A DNA stretch of 64,000 bases. Source: Stomoxys calcitrans (lineage: Eukaryota; Arthropoda; Insecta; Diptera; Muscidae). Below, piece by piece: positions 46,843 to 58,133 of the stretch (the first letter of the stretch is position 1; each line of letters begins with the position of its first letter). The translations under genes were made by a program, and so were the position numbers. Under the pieces are notes generated by a model. That model saw only the letters and a program-made list of their open reading frames with translations. It was not told the origin of the DNA and made no database searches. Location: contig NC_081552.1 in NCBI RefSeq assembly GCF_963082655.1, positions 120,144,907 to 120,208,906 of the forward strand. The letters run 5' to 3'.

Positions 46843-46944
46843 TTGCCTGAGAAGAGATGCCGGGAAAAGAACTCGACAAATGCGATCCATGGTGGAGGGT
46901 ATATAAGATTCGGCCCGGCCGAACTTAGCACGCTTTTACTTGTT
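46843..46944 (-). repeat. Tandem duplication of the family A 5' end
   Basis: The last ~102 bp of the preceding copy are repeated ('agaagagatgccgggaaaag' through 'cttttacttgtttt'). GCCGGG starts at 46757 and 46859. The two units are almost identical. A third, diverged 5' end is at 47546-47664. Confidence 0.85.
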
Positions 46945-47326
46945 TTACAATACCTTACTTTTTCGAGACGCTCTTTCGTTTCAGCCCAATAATATAATTT
47001 TAATTTTTTCCGTTCGTGCTGGGCAAATATATACCATTTCGTACTTTATAGTGCTTAAACGTACGAATATCCTCAAATCCAGCCTTACTCCGTGCTTATG
47101 ACCCAAGGTCACCATTCGTATAAAATTTCATGATTCTAGCATTATCCGTTTGGGCTGGACGATGATCAGTAAGTCAGTCAGTCACGCTAAAAAAATTTAT
47201 ATTGCGAGATCCAATAATATCTGCCATCAGATATAATTGGATCAGACGAAAAATGGTTACATATAATTGGATCTAATTGCATCAAATTAGTTCCAATTAG
47301 ATGCAATCTGATACAATTATATCTAC
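46945..47326. other. Unassigned stretch, possibly a diverged repeat
   Basis: 'cagtaagtcagtcagtcacg' near 47170 resembles a degenerate tetranucleotide tract, and 'aaaatttcatgattctagc' precedes it. An imperfect palindrome of AATTGGATCTAATTG and complementary text lies at about 47240-47320. No gene is seen. Confidence 0.35.
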
Positions 47327-47545
47327 TTCTATTATATAAAAATTAAATTGTTGCGCTTTGGTTGTTTGTTAGTTTGTTTATCTGTTTCGTATAAACTCAA
47401 AAACGACTAAACCGATTTTCATGAAATTTTCACAGATAGCAGAGTTTGGGACCCCCTTTCCCAATTTTCAAAAACGCCTGATCTCGGAGGTGTGCGCACC
47501 GATTTAAACGAAACTTTGTATGCCACTTCACCACCTTTCAAATCT
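47327..47545 (+). mobile_element. Diverged Helitron 5' fragment
   Basis: 'ttatataaaaattaaattg', then 'actcaaaaacgactaaaccg' and 'atgaaattttcacagatagc' follow the order of the Helitron 5' end, but with many differences. It breaks into a family A 5' end at about 47546. Confidence 0.55.
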
Positions 47546-47664
47546 TTTCTTATATCCTTTTGTGCCTAAGAAGAGATGCCGGGAAAAGAACTCGACAAAT
47601 GCGATCCATGGTGGAGGGTATATAAGATTCGGCATGGCCGAACTTAGAACGCTTTTACTTGTTT
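47546..47664 (-). mobile_element. Family A 5' end fragment
   Basis: Only the terminal 120 bp is present: 'tcttttcttatatccttttg', GGTGGAGGGTATATAAGATT, the damaged palindrome TTCGGCATGGCCGAA and CTTTTACTTGTTT. Confidence 0.75.
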
Positions 47665-47689
47665 AGCGTACAACGATACATTTGAATTG

Positions 47690-48305
47690 AGCGTTGATTC
47701 CCGAAGACAATTGGTTTGTTTCGGCCCCGATACCAGCCTGCATCGTCACAAACTGGAAGTGACCCAGGAAATTCCGTAGGCACATGGGAGTGTACTGATG
47801 ACATTGCATTGACTATGCCACTCCAATTATTCCTAGCTATGGAGCCCTGTTCTTCTCAATTATCGACAAATGCCACCACCAAACTGCCCCTAGCCCTCCA
47901 GGTGACTGGAATTTAGGCAGTCTCTCTCCCTATTAGTGAGAGTCTTAGGATCATTCGCACCAAGCCTCCCAATAAACCTGAGAGCGATGAGTCTTCTATT
48001 ATTCCAACCTCTTAAAGAGTGTGTTGGTTTGCCGGGAAAGGCCGGTGGCCTATGCAAATTATAGGAAGGAAGAATAGGTTCGGCCTTGTCCTTAAGACTC
48101 AAACCAGGTGTCTTCACCAAAAAACCCTGCTGACCAGTCGCCTGTCGGCTAGTGGATCCTGTAGCAGCTGCTTCACCAGTCGCGGTATCAGTGGCAGACA
48201 ACATGCTACGGCCTGATATCACCACCGTAGCCGTTGGGTTTTTGGAGTCCATACTAAGCCTACTGCCGGGCTCTAGATCTACCGCTCCACTGTAAACAGA
48301 AGCAG
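47690..48305 (-). pseudogene. LINE ORF1 N-terminal part
   Basis: A 120-codon minus-strand frame (48252-47890) starts MDSKNPTATVVISGRSMLS, is rich in Ala/Thr/Ser/Gly, and has QQGFLVKTPGLSLKDKAE and RFIGRLGANDPKTLTNRER. I recognise the style as the start of ORF1 of a jockey/LOA-like fly LINE; this is from memory of the family. The frame is lost at about 47890. Same strand and correct order relative to 45530-44288, so a single LINE split by the family A and Helitron pieces is likely. Confidence 0.55.
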
Positions 48306-48675
48306 ATTATCAACCGCCTAGTTGATACCTCAATTGCAACTATCCTTGGGTGAATTAAATTTTTCTTCCAAAAACAATGACCTATTACGAGTTACAGAAA
48401 AAATCTTACGGAGTGAAATAACAAAAATTCCGCTCCACTCAACGGTTCAAACAGATGCTATAACTTTCTGCATTTATTCCGTATAAGTGTGCTCGTAGTC
48501 ATATATGTCCCATAATGATACTATTATTCACTATTAGCCTTGCCTTCTCACGATCCGCAACTCCCCAGAGAATTTCTATCGTCCTACTGACCGTTTCACT
48601 GTTCCACAGTGCTACCTATATGCAAGAAACTCGTACTAAGTATGGTCCAAATTGGCGCCCATATTATCCGCCTAA
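48306..48675. other. Unassigned stretch left of Helitron
   Basis: It may hold the 5' UTR of the LINE just before its ORF1, but no promoter motif or repeat was recognised. It ends 'atattatccgcctaa', where a Helitron is inserted between A and T. Confidence 0.35.
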
Positions 48676-50742
48676 TCTTCTTATATAAAAAATCAGTTTG
48701 TTTGTTTGTATGTTTGTGTGTTCCTTATAGACTCAGAAACGGCTGAACCAATTTTCTTGAAATTTTCACAGATGGTGCATAATGATCCCGTGGAGAAAAT
48801 ATGGTACTACATTTTTTGATATCTGAAGGGGGGCCGGACCCTCCCCCTTACTCTAATTTTCAGAAACGCCAGATCTCGGAGATGGGTGATGCGAATTAAG
48901 CGAAATTTTGTGTACGTTCATACGTAGCACCCTAAAAATAAAAATTTGGTGTTCAATTTTAGGATGGGGTACCTAGGGGGGCCACCCCACCCTAAAACCT
49001 ACCAAACATATATTTACACCAATCACGGCAATATGGGACTCAAATGAAAGGTATTTAGGATAAGAAAACGTAAACGTTCTGGGGGTCCACCCCTTTCCCA
49101 AAACACCCCTAAATCAGGACTTATTTACTGAGCATGGGAATATGGGGCTTAAATAAAAGGTATTTGAGTGCAGAATTAGAATCTGATATCCAAATATGAG
49201 ACCAAGTGTTTGGGTGGCCGCCTCTCCCCAAAAACCTGCCCAAAGGGCAGTGTCTATGGGGCCACCCCACCCCCACAACACCACCTAACCCTTAAAACAC
49301 CCCTAAATCGGACATATACCAATAATGGCAATATAGGACTCAAATGAAAGGTATTTGCGAGTAGAATACGAATATGATATCCAAATGTGGGATGCCGTTT
49401 CTGGGGGGGGGGGTGGACCCCTTCCCCAAAACACCCCCAAACAGGATTTACTTACAGACCATTGGAATATGGGTCTTAAATAAAAGGTATTTGAGTGTAG
49501 AATTAGAATCTGATATCCAAATATGGGACCAAGTGTTTGAGGGGCCGCCTCTCCCCAAAAACATCCCCCAAAGGGTACAAACATACGACCATAGCCATAT
49601 GGGGCTCAAATGAAAGTTCTTTGGGAGTAAAGCACGAATCTGATATCAATATTTGGGAAAGTGTTTATGGGGCCACACCACTCCCACAACACCACCCAAA
49701 TAGGAAGTATTTGCTGACTTTTGCAATATGAGGCTCAAATAAGAGGGTTTTTAAAGTGGAACACGAATCCGATATATATTTTCAAAGCCAAAACACCTTC
49801 AAACCGGTCATGTTTGCCGACTATGGAAATATGGAGCTCAAATTAAAGGTATTTGGGAGTAGACAATGTATCTGATATCAACATTAGGGACCAACTGTCT
49901 AGGGGACGTCCCCCAAATAGGACATATTTGGTCACCAAGACAATTTGGGTCGTAAAGAGAGTGGAATTAAATATTTATTGTTTTTAAGGGCTAATACCCC
50001 AAACCGGACATATTTGCTGACTTTTGCAATAAGGAGTTTAAATGAGATTTGAAAACGAATTTGATATCCAATATTGAGGCCAATGGCAATATGGGGTTCA
50101 AATAAATGATATATAGATATATGAGAATAGAGCACGTTGCTGATATATTTTCCGCGCTAAGTGTTTGGGCGACCACCCCAATCCCCAAATATTTACCGAC
50201 CATGACAATATGGGCCTAAATGAAAAGTATTGGGGGGTAGAGTGAGAATTGGTACCCATTTTCGGAACCAATTTTCTGGTGGTCTGCCCCTTTCCCAAGC
50301 AGCAATTTTTTAGTGACCATCGCAATTGGGGCTCAAATAAAGATATTTTGGAGACGAAGACGAATTTGATATCCAAATGATAACCTATTTTGGGGCCATG
50401 TGTTTGGGGGACGCCTCATCCTGTAAACTCCTCTTAAGTCAATGGCAATATGGAATTAAAATAATTTGTATTTGAGAGAAGAGCACGATGCTGATATTTT
50501 TTCAGGGCCAAGTATCTGGCAGTACGCCTTACATGCAAACTTAAATTCGTAGACTAATAAAGATCATAAGGGGATTCAGATAAAGGCATTTATATTGTTA
50601 AACTGTTAGTCAGCGATATACTATTTTCGTAGCATGGTATTTTACTAAAAAATCTTTAATTGTCGAAAATAAATATTCCAAGGAAACTTTTGTTCCATAT
50701 AAAGTAAAAGAAGGCGCAGCGGAGCGGGCCCGGGTCAGCTAG
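48676..50742 (+). mobile_element. Complete nonautonomous Helitron, plus strand
   Basis: 2,067 bp. It starts TCTTCTTATATAAAAAATCA after an A and ends GGCCCGGGTCAGCTAG before a T. The (GTTT)n tract and 'agactcagaaacggctgaac' come first, then about 131-bp C-rich units, then the 3' block 'tttaattgtcgaaaataaat' and 'ggcgcagcggagcgggcccg'. Intact TC and CTAG ends make this the best plus-strand reference copy. Confidence 0.85.
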
Positions 50743-50839
50743 TCTCTCTATAAAGAAACCATTATATGATTCGGCCCAGCCAAATCCCTTGAAATAGATT
50801 TCAAGCAAGAGTTAGACCGTTTCAAATAAAACGAAAACG

Positions 50840-51120
50840 GTAAATTGCAAATTTTGCCAATGAACATTCCACTGAGGAACAGGGGTAAACTTCTCACATA
50901 TTAATGAGTGCGGACCGATTCAAGTTGTTAAGCTCAATGATAGGGGCCTCATTTTTATAGCCTAGTCCGAACGGCGTGGAGAGAAGATTTACATGGCATA
51001 GTACCTCACAAATGTTGCCAGCATTAGGGGAAAACCACCGCTGAAAATTTTCTCAGCTGGTCTCGCCAGGATTCGATCCCGGGCGTTCAGCGTCATAGGC
51101 GGACATGCTAACCGGTGACC
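50840..51120 (-). mobile_element. tRNA-derived SINE with box A deletion
   Basis: On the minus strand it reads GGTCACCGGTTAGCATGTCC, a box B variant GGATCGAATCC, and the same body as the copy at 1485-1803. About 10 bp of box A (TAGCGCAGAG) is missing, so the internal promoter is probably dead. The 3' end is at 'gcaaaatttgcaatttaccg'. No clear target duplication was found. Confidence 0.8.
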
Positions 51121-51770
51121 TCCATATTATTGTTTACATAACTTTTAATTATGGTGAAATAAATTTTAAAAAAAATTGCAAAAAGGAAGAGCTTGTAAAA
51201 CTGCATAATATTTTTGAACATTTTTGTAAACATGGACAACTGTGTAAACAAGGAAGGAGGCGAGGAGGGAGTTTGCAGAAAGGTAATTGGTTGCAAAGTG
51301 CAAAAAAAAAATTTGGAAATCATTTCAGAAACCAATTTTACTAACGACCCCAAGCAAAATGACTAAAAAATATATTTTGTATCAAAAAAAAAAATACTAT
51401 TTCCATGACTGCCGATATTTTTAAATAGGGAACTATAGATATAGTTGTCCATCATGCTGTTTCATTGACTTTTTTTCAGACAGTCCATCTCGTTCCATTA
51501 ATGGAGAAATTGCTCAAAAATTCGAAATTCCTTTAGGCAAAGGCAAACAAACAAAGTAAAATTATTTAAGCTATAAAAAATAAATACATTTACATAAAAA
51601 TGGATGGGTGCATACGCCATCGTACCAACTATTTTGGGATTAGTATCCAATTTCTAAATAACAATGATGAGACCGAAACAAAAATACTTGCATTCAAAAA
51701 CACAAATGCGAAGCACAAAAGTGAGGAGCTAAAGCAAATCTTAAATAATGTCCTGGAAGAATTTAAAATA
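51121..51770 (+). other. Unassigned stretch with a weak hAT-like trace
   Basis: A plus-strand frame from about 51600 reads MDGCIRHRTNYFGISIQFLN, then KILAFKNTNAKHKSEELKQI, then LNNVLEEFKI to the family A junction. The pattern resembles the region after the first catalytic residue in some hAT transposases, but I am not sure. A second frame at 51232-51363 (MDNCVNKEGGEEGVCRKVIG) is unrecognised. No inverted ends or 8-bp duplication were seen. Confidence 0.3.
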
Positions 51771-52845
51771 AACCAGTAAAAGCGTGCTAAGTTCGGCCGG
51801 GCCGAATCTTATATACCCTCCACTATGGATCGCATTTGTCGAGTTTTTTTCCCGGCATCTCTTCATAAGCACAAAAAATAGGATAAAAGACAAAATCTGC
51901 TCTGCCATTAGAGCGATATCAAGACATGGTCCGGTTTGGACCACAATTAAATTATATGCTTGAGACCTGTGTAAAATGTCAGCCAATTCGAATAAGAATT
52001 GCGCCCTGTGTGAGTTCAACAAGTAAAATAGAGAGATCGATTTATATGGCGGCTGTATCAGGCTATAGACCGATTCAGACCATAATACACGTATGTCGAT
52101 GGTCATGAGAGGATCCGTCGTACAAAATTTCAGGCAAATCGGATAATATTGCGCCCTCTAAAGGCTTAAGAAGTCAAGACCCCAGATCGGTTTATATGAC
52201 AGTTATATCAGGATATGCATCGATTTCATCCGTACTTAGCATAGTTGTTGGAAATCAGAACCAAACACCTCATGCAAAATTTTAGCCAAATCGGTAAGGA
52301 ATTGCGCCCTCTAGAAGCTCAAGAAATCAAGTCCCCAGATCGGTTTATATGACAGCTATATCAGGTTATGGACCGATTTAAAACATACTCAGCACAGTTG
52401 TTGGATATCAGAACAAAATACTTCCTGTAAAATTTCATTCCAATCGGATAAGAATTGCGCCCTCTAGAGGCTCACGAAGTTAAGACCCAAGATCGGTTTT
52501 TATGGCAGCTATATCAGGTTATTGACCGATTTGAACCTAATTTAGCACAGTTGTTGAAAGTCATAGCAAACCACTTTGTGCAAAATTTCATTCCAATCGG
52601 ATAAGAATTGCACCATCTAGAGGTTCAGGAAGTCAATACCCACGATCGGTTTATATGGCAGCTATATCAAAATATGGACCGATATGGCCCATTTACAATA
52701 CCAACCGACCTACACAAATAAGAAGTTTTTGTGCACAATTTCAAGCGGCTAGCTTTACTCCTTCGAAAGTTAGCGTGCTTTCGACAGACAGACGGACGGG
52801 CGGTCAAGACGATCAAGAATATATATACTTTTTGGGGAAAAGAAA
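51771..52845 (+). mobile_element. Family A element, 3'-truncated
   Basis: Opens AACCAGTAAAAGCGTGCTAA with TTCGGCCGGGCCGAA and TATACCCTCCACTATGG, and has about five monomers and a short (GTCY)n tract at 52785-52802. A deletion joins 'acgggcggtcaagacgatca', and the closing sequence is lost after 'atatatactttttggggaaa'. Confidence 0.8.
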
Positions 52846-52870
52846 AAAATTATTTTTGTTTTTATATATA

Positions 52871-53867
52871 AACAAGTAAAAGCGTGCTAAGTTCGGCAGG
52901 GCCGAATCATATATATACCCTCCACCATGGATCGCATTTGTCGAGTTTTTTTTCCCGGCATCTCTTCTTACGCAAAACGGGATATAAGAAAAGATTTGCT
53001 CTGCTATTAGAGCGATATCAGATTTGGTCCGGTTTGGACCACTATTAAATTATATGTTGGAGACCTGTGTAAAATGTCAGCCAATTCGAATAAGAATTGC
53101 ACCCTTTGGGGGCTCAAGAAGTAAAAAAGAGAGATCGATTTATATGGGTGCTGTATCAGGCTATAGACCGATTCAGACCATAATAAACACATATGTTGAT
53201 GGTCATGAGAGAATCCGTCGTACAGAATTTCATTCCAATCGGATAAGAATTGCGGACTCTAGAGGCTCTAGAAGTCAAGACCCAAGATCGGTTTATATGG
53301 CAGCTATATCAGGTTATGGACCGATTTGAACCATACTTTGCACAGTTGTTGGATATTATAACAAAACACGTCGTGCAAAATTTCGTTCCAATCGGATAAG
53401 AATTGCGCACTCTAGAGGCTCAAGAAATCAAGACCCAAGATCGGTTTATATCGCAGCTATATCAGGTTATGGACCGATTTGAACCATACTTGGCACAGTT
53501 GTTGGATATCATAAGAAAACACGTCGTGCCAAATTTCATTCAAATCGGATAAGAATTGCGCACTCTAGAGGCTCAAGAATTTAAGACCCAAGATCGGTTT
53601 ATATGACAGCTATATCAAAACATGGACCGATATGGCCCATTTACAATACCAACCGACCTACACTAATAAGAAGAATTTGTGCAAAATTTCAAGCGGCTAG
53701 CTTTACTTCTTCGGAAGTTAGCGTGCTTTCGACAGACAGACGGACGGACAGACGGATGGACATGGCTAGATCGACATAAAATGTCGAATATTTCGAATAT
53801 TTCGAGTATTTACAAACAGAATGACGAAACTAGTATACCCCCCATCTTATAGTAGAGGGTATAAAAA
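52871..53867 (+). mobile_element. Family A element, complete; clean 153-bp units
   Basis: Opens AACAAGTAAAAGCGTGCTAA with TTCGGCAGGGCCGAA. GATCGG monomer starts at 53286, 53439 and 53592 are exactly 153 bp apart. The (GTCY)n tract is at 53732-53760, and the closing sequence is TATAGTAGAGGGTATAAAAA, with GTGG changed to GTAG. The core block has a small deletion ('atgtcgaatatttcgaatat'). Confidence 0.85.
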
Positions 53868-54055
53868 TTAACTTAATTTTTAACAATATTTATTTTATTT
53901 TTCTTACTTTGGCCAATTTTATTGTTTACTAAAATTTATAAAATGAAAACAAAAAAATTTTTTTTTTTTTGCTCAACGTGTCTTTGGCATCTCCCAACAA
54001 TATCATGGGTGTCTTTATTAGAAATTCTGGTAACAAAAAAATTAAATCAAATCAA

Positions 54056-54302
54056 AAGATCGGTTTATATGCCAGCTAATCAGGTTATAAGCCCAACAAC
54101 ATTTGTCAGTTATTGGAAGTCAAAACAAAATCCCTCATATAAAATTTCATTCAAATCTCATAATTAAGCAAATCAAACAAATCAAGCATATCAACTAAAA
54201 ATTGCGCTTTCCAGAGGCTTAAGAAGGCAATGTCCAAGATCGGCTTATATGGCAGTTAAATCAAAACATGGGCCGATATGGCTCATTAATAATCCCAACC
54301 AA
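54056..54302 (+). mobile_element. Old, degenerate family A monomers
   Basis: 'gatcggtttatatgccagct' and, later, 'gatcggcttatatggcagtt' frame about 180 bp with several indels; then 'aaaacatgggccgatatggc' and 'aatcccaacc', as in the last unit of family A. It is clearly more diverged than other copies, so it is an older insertion. 53868-54055 before it is AT-rich with no recognised feature. Confidence 0.65.
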
Positions 54303-55898
54303 AATTTACAATATTTTTACTTTTTTGTTTTTTGCGTTTTTATAATCTACTCCTTTATACCTTTCAATTGGGGGTCCCAGAATCCTCAAGTTCCATACTT
54401 TAGTGGTGGCTATGATTAGGTTAGGTTGGGTGGTGGGTATAAAATATACCATTTTTAAGTGCCCAGAGTCGTCTCCGGAGTCGCAGTCGAGCAATTTGCC
54501 TGGATTTGCCCTGCTTTGAACACTAACATTTAACGATATTTTGACATTTGTTTTAGATTTTTGTCTGTAATAATAGGATGCAAAGTAAAGGATCTATCAA
54601 CCTACCATTTAAAACTAAAAATCTTTCACCAAAGGAAATGTTTTCTTTAAAAGTTGGAAAATTTTTGGTTCGAATGTTTAAAACCGCTTAAAATGTGTAG
54701 TTTTCGACCTCATCATAGTTTGTTTTACTTGTTTTATTTCCCTGTGCCAGCAAATCATCTAAGTTTGTCAAACTAAACACACTTATTATTTGCATAAAGT
54801 TGTATATATCTTGTGTTTAAAACTTCGTTAGTTTCAAAGATTAAATTTCTTTCATGGTCCGAAGATGAGATTGTCCCCGCTAATTATCTTCTATTTCTTT
54901 AAGATAGCTACTATTTTCACTTAACGTGGATTTCATTGAAGAGTTTTCTTCTGTATTAGTATTAAAACCACAACACAAGTTAGTAGACTACAAGCCCCAG
55001 ACCCTCATTCTCTTATATTTAACTGACTAAATACGGGCAGTTATGAATGTGTAAGCCGTAAAAACGAAAATATCCGTTCATAAGACTTGCTGGAACATAT
55101 CTTTATGGTGTTGAAATATATTGTCATTTGGCGACTTGGTATGCTGTTTTATTGCTCAGACCCAAGAAGAACATGAATTTCGGCAAACAGCCATTAACGT
55201 TATTTGTTTTCTTTATATGTGCTTGTTGGTGGGGTTACATCCACAGTGTCCTGATGTTCAAGATTAAAGCCAGCCACATACAACGAAGATGTCAGTCTTG
55301 TTCTTTGTCAATGTTTACATTCTGAGTTCTTTATGTACATCTGCATACGAACATACTCATCATCTCATGGGGAACAATGCACAAATATTTGGCTTTATGC
55401 AGACATAATCTAGCAAAAGGCTGTCGGAAAAAGGCCGGAAGGGTATGGGAACATCCTGCACTTTGTATACATAGAACATCTTTTGGAGTCCCCTTATTAT
55501 ATTCCATGTTCCGCATTAGATTAGGGTGTCCTTTCTTCCAGATTGTAGTTTATTCAATTAGTCACTATGTTAAGAGATTATTCGGACAATTTTTGTTAAA
55601 ATTTAATTGTATTTGTATTCGATCGCACACTTTTGAATAATTGATCTGAGCAGTTAAAATGTTCTAGGCATTTATAGAGAAGGGCATATGCTCAGAAACA
55701 TGTTTTGTTATGTTTGTTCATATCAAAAACACAGCGAGCAAGATTTGACACTTTTGATTTCTTAAAATTTTTAGAGCCCATAACTGTAGTGAACCGATTT
55801 ACATAATTCTTTGCTACCGTTACCAATTATTATGTTCTACACGAGAAACAAAATTGCACTACGACCAATGCCAAAATGGTTCGAAAAGATTTATTTAA
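54303..55898. other. Largest unassigned stretch (about 1.6 kb)
   Basis: No monomer, Helitron or transposon text was recognised apart from 'taggttaggttgggtggtgg' near 54418, which resembles a LINE tail or telomere-like string. Short frames (for example 55377-55640 plus, 55128-55325 plus) show no domain. Base composition is AT-rich. This is the best candidate for host single-copy DNA in the window, possibly intronic or intergenic. Confidence 0.4.
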
Positions 55899-58133
55899 TC
55901 TTATATATAAGAACCCCTTCTCCAAACACCCCCCAAACAGGACTTAATTACTGACTATGGGAACATGGGGCTTAACTAAAAGGTATTTGAATGTAGAATT
56001 AGAATCTGAAATCCAAAACATCCCCCAAAGGGGACAAGTTTACGACCATAGCCATATGGGGCTCAAATGAAAGGTCTTTGGGAGTAAAGCACGAATCTGA
56101 TATGAATATTTGGGAAAAGTGTCTATGGGGCCACGCCACCCCCACAACACCACCCAAATAGTAAGTATTTTCTGACTATTGCAATATGAGGCTCAAATAA
56201 TAGGGGTTTTAAAGTGGAACGCGAATCCGATATATAAAGGGTGATTTTTTTGAGGTTAGGATTTTCATGCATTAGTATTTGACAGATCACGTGGGATTTC
56301 AGACATGGTGTCAAAGAGAAAGATGCTCAGTATGCTTTGACATTTCATCATGAATAGACTTACTAACGAGCAACGCTTGCAAATCATTGAATTTTATTAC
56401 AAAAATCAGTGTTCGGTTCGAAATGTGTTCATTCACCGTTCAGCGATGAGGCTCATTTCTGGTTGAATGGCTACGTAAATAAGCAAAATTGCCGCATTTG
56501 GAGTGAAGAGCAACCAGAAGCCGTTCAAGAACTGCCCATGCATCCCGAAAAATGCACTGTTTGGTGTGGTTTGTACGCTGGTGGAATCATTGGACCGTAT
56601 TTTTTCAAAGATGCTGTTGGACGCAACGTTACGGTGAATGAACACATTTCGAACCGAACACTGATTTTGGTAATAAAATTCAATGATTTGCAAGCGTTGC
56701 TCGTTAGTAAGTCTATTCATGATGAAATGTCAAAGCATAGTGAGCATCTTTCTCTTTGACACCATGTCTGAAATCCCACGTGATCTGTCAAATACTAATA
56801 CATGAAAATCCTAACCTCAAAAAAATCACCCTTTATTTTCAAGGCCAACTCACTGAGTGGCCGCCTATCCCCCAAAACACCCCCTAAGCCGGTCATTTTT
56901 GCCTACTTTGGAAATATGGGGCTCAAATTAAAGGTATGTGGGAGTAGACCACGTTTCTGATATCAACTTTAGGGGCCAACTGTCTAGCGGACGTCCCACC
57001 ACCATAACAACCCCAAGTAGGACGTATTTGCTCACCAAGACAATTTGGGTCGTAAAGAGAGTGGAACTAAATATTCATAGTTTTTAGGGTAAATACCCCA
57101 AACCGGACATATTTGCTGACTTTTGCAATAAGGAGTTTAAATGAGATTTGAACACGAATTTGATATGCAATTTTGAGGCCAATATTCTCTATATGAGAAT
57201 AGAGCACGTTGCTGATATATTTTCCGGGCTTAGTGCTTGGGGGACCAACCCTAACCCCCTAAATCGGCCATTTTTACCGAACATGTCAATGTGGAGCTTA
57301 AATGAAAGGTATTGGGGGGTAGAGCAAGAATTTATACCCACTTTCGGGACTAATTTTCTGGGTGTCAACCCCTTTCCCAAAATATAGGGTTCAAATAAAT
57401 GATATATAGATATATGAGAATAGAGCACGTTGCTGATATATTTTCCGGGCTTAGTGCTTGGGGGACCACCCCTAAATCGGCCATATTTACCGAACATGTC
57501 AATGTGGAGATTAAATGAAAGGTATTAGGGGGTAGAGCAAGAATTGATACCCACTTTCGGGACTAATTTTCTGGGGGTTAACCCCTTTCCCAAAATACCC
57601 CACAAGCAGCAATTTTTTAGTGACCATCGGAAAATGGGGCTCAAATAAATAATACGAATTTGATATCCGAATTTAGGACCATGTATTAAGGGCATCACCC
57701 CTTCTCCAAAACACCCCACAAATGGTAAAATTTTTTCAACCATGCCAATATGTGGTATTTAAGATTAGAAAACGAATTTGATAACCTTTTTTGGGCCATG
57801 TGTTTGGAGGACGTCGCATCGTGTAAATTCCCCTAAACCAATGGCAATATGGGGTTTAAATAAATGGTTTTTGAAAGAAGAGCACGATGCCGATATTTTC
57901 TTATGGCCAAGTACCTGGGGGACCACCTTACCCCTGGCTGAAATAAAGTATTTTAAGAATGGACTACACCTTACATCCAAACTTAAATTAGTTGACCAAT
58001 AAAGATCATATGGGATTCGGACAAAGGCACTTATATTGCTAAACAAATAGTCAAACGAAAATATATATTCCAAGAAACTTTTGTTCCATATAAAGTAAAA
58101 GAAGGCGCAGCGGAGCGGGCCCGGGTCAGCTAG
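55899..58133 (+). mobile_element. Helitron copy with nested fold-back transposon
   Basis: Starts TCTTATATATAAGAACCCCT after an A and ends GGGCCCGGGTCAGCTAG before a T. The (GTTT)n region is deleted and C-rich units begin within 20 bp. A duplicated block near 57190-57300 and 57420-57540 shows local unit duplication. The 597-bp fold-back element at 56237-56833 interrupts it. Confidence 0.8.
56237..56833. mobile_element. Fold-back Tc1/mariner-superfamily derivative
   Basis: Ends are AAGGGTGATTTTTTTGAGGT and its complement, with TA at 56235-56236 and 56834-56835. Removing the element and one TA restores the Helitron text 'ccgatatatattttc'. The outer 203 bp (56237-56439) are repeated as a near-perfect inverted copy at 56631-56833, so both arms encode the transposase start (MNRLTNEQRLQIIEFYY). 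The 190-bp centre encodes SDEAHFWLNGYVNKQN, with the first catalytic Asp, and TVWCGLYAGGIIGP. The DNA-binding domain and the rest of the catalytic core are missing, so it is nonautonomous. Confidence 0.88.

Noticed and set aside
53024..53329. 101-codon frame (MVRFGPLLNYMLETCVKCQP...) repeated at many loci
   Set aside because: Open only because the 153-bp unit is a multiple of three. The reading ends at the same TGA (GPI stop) in each unit and has no protein-like conservation pattern that I can see. Noncoding element sequence.
55377..55640. 87-codon frame overlapping a 61-codon antisense frame
   Set aside because: No domain, low-complexity support or upstream signals; the length is what AT-rich DNA yields by chance.
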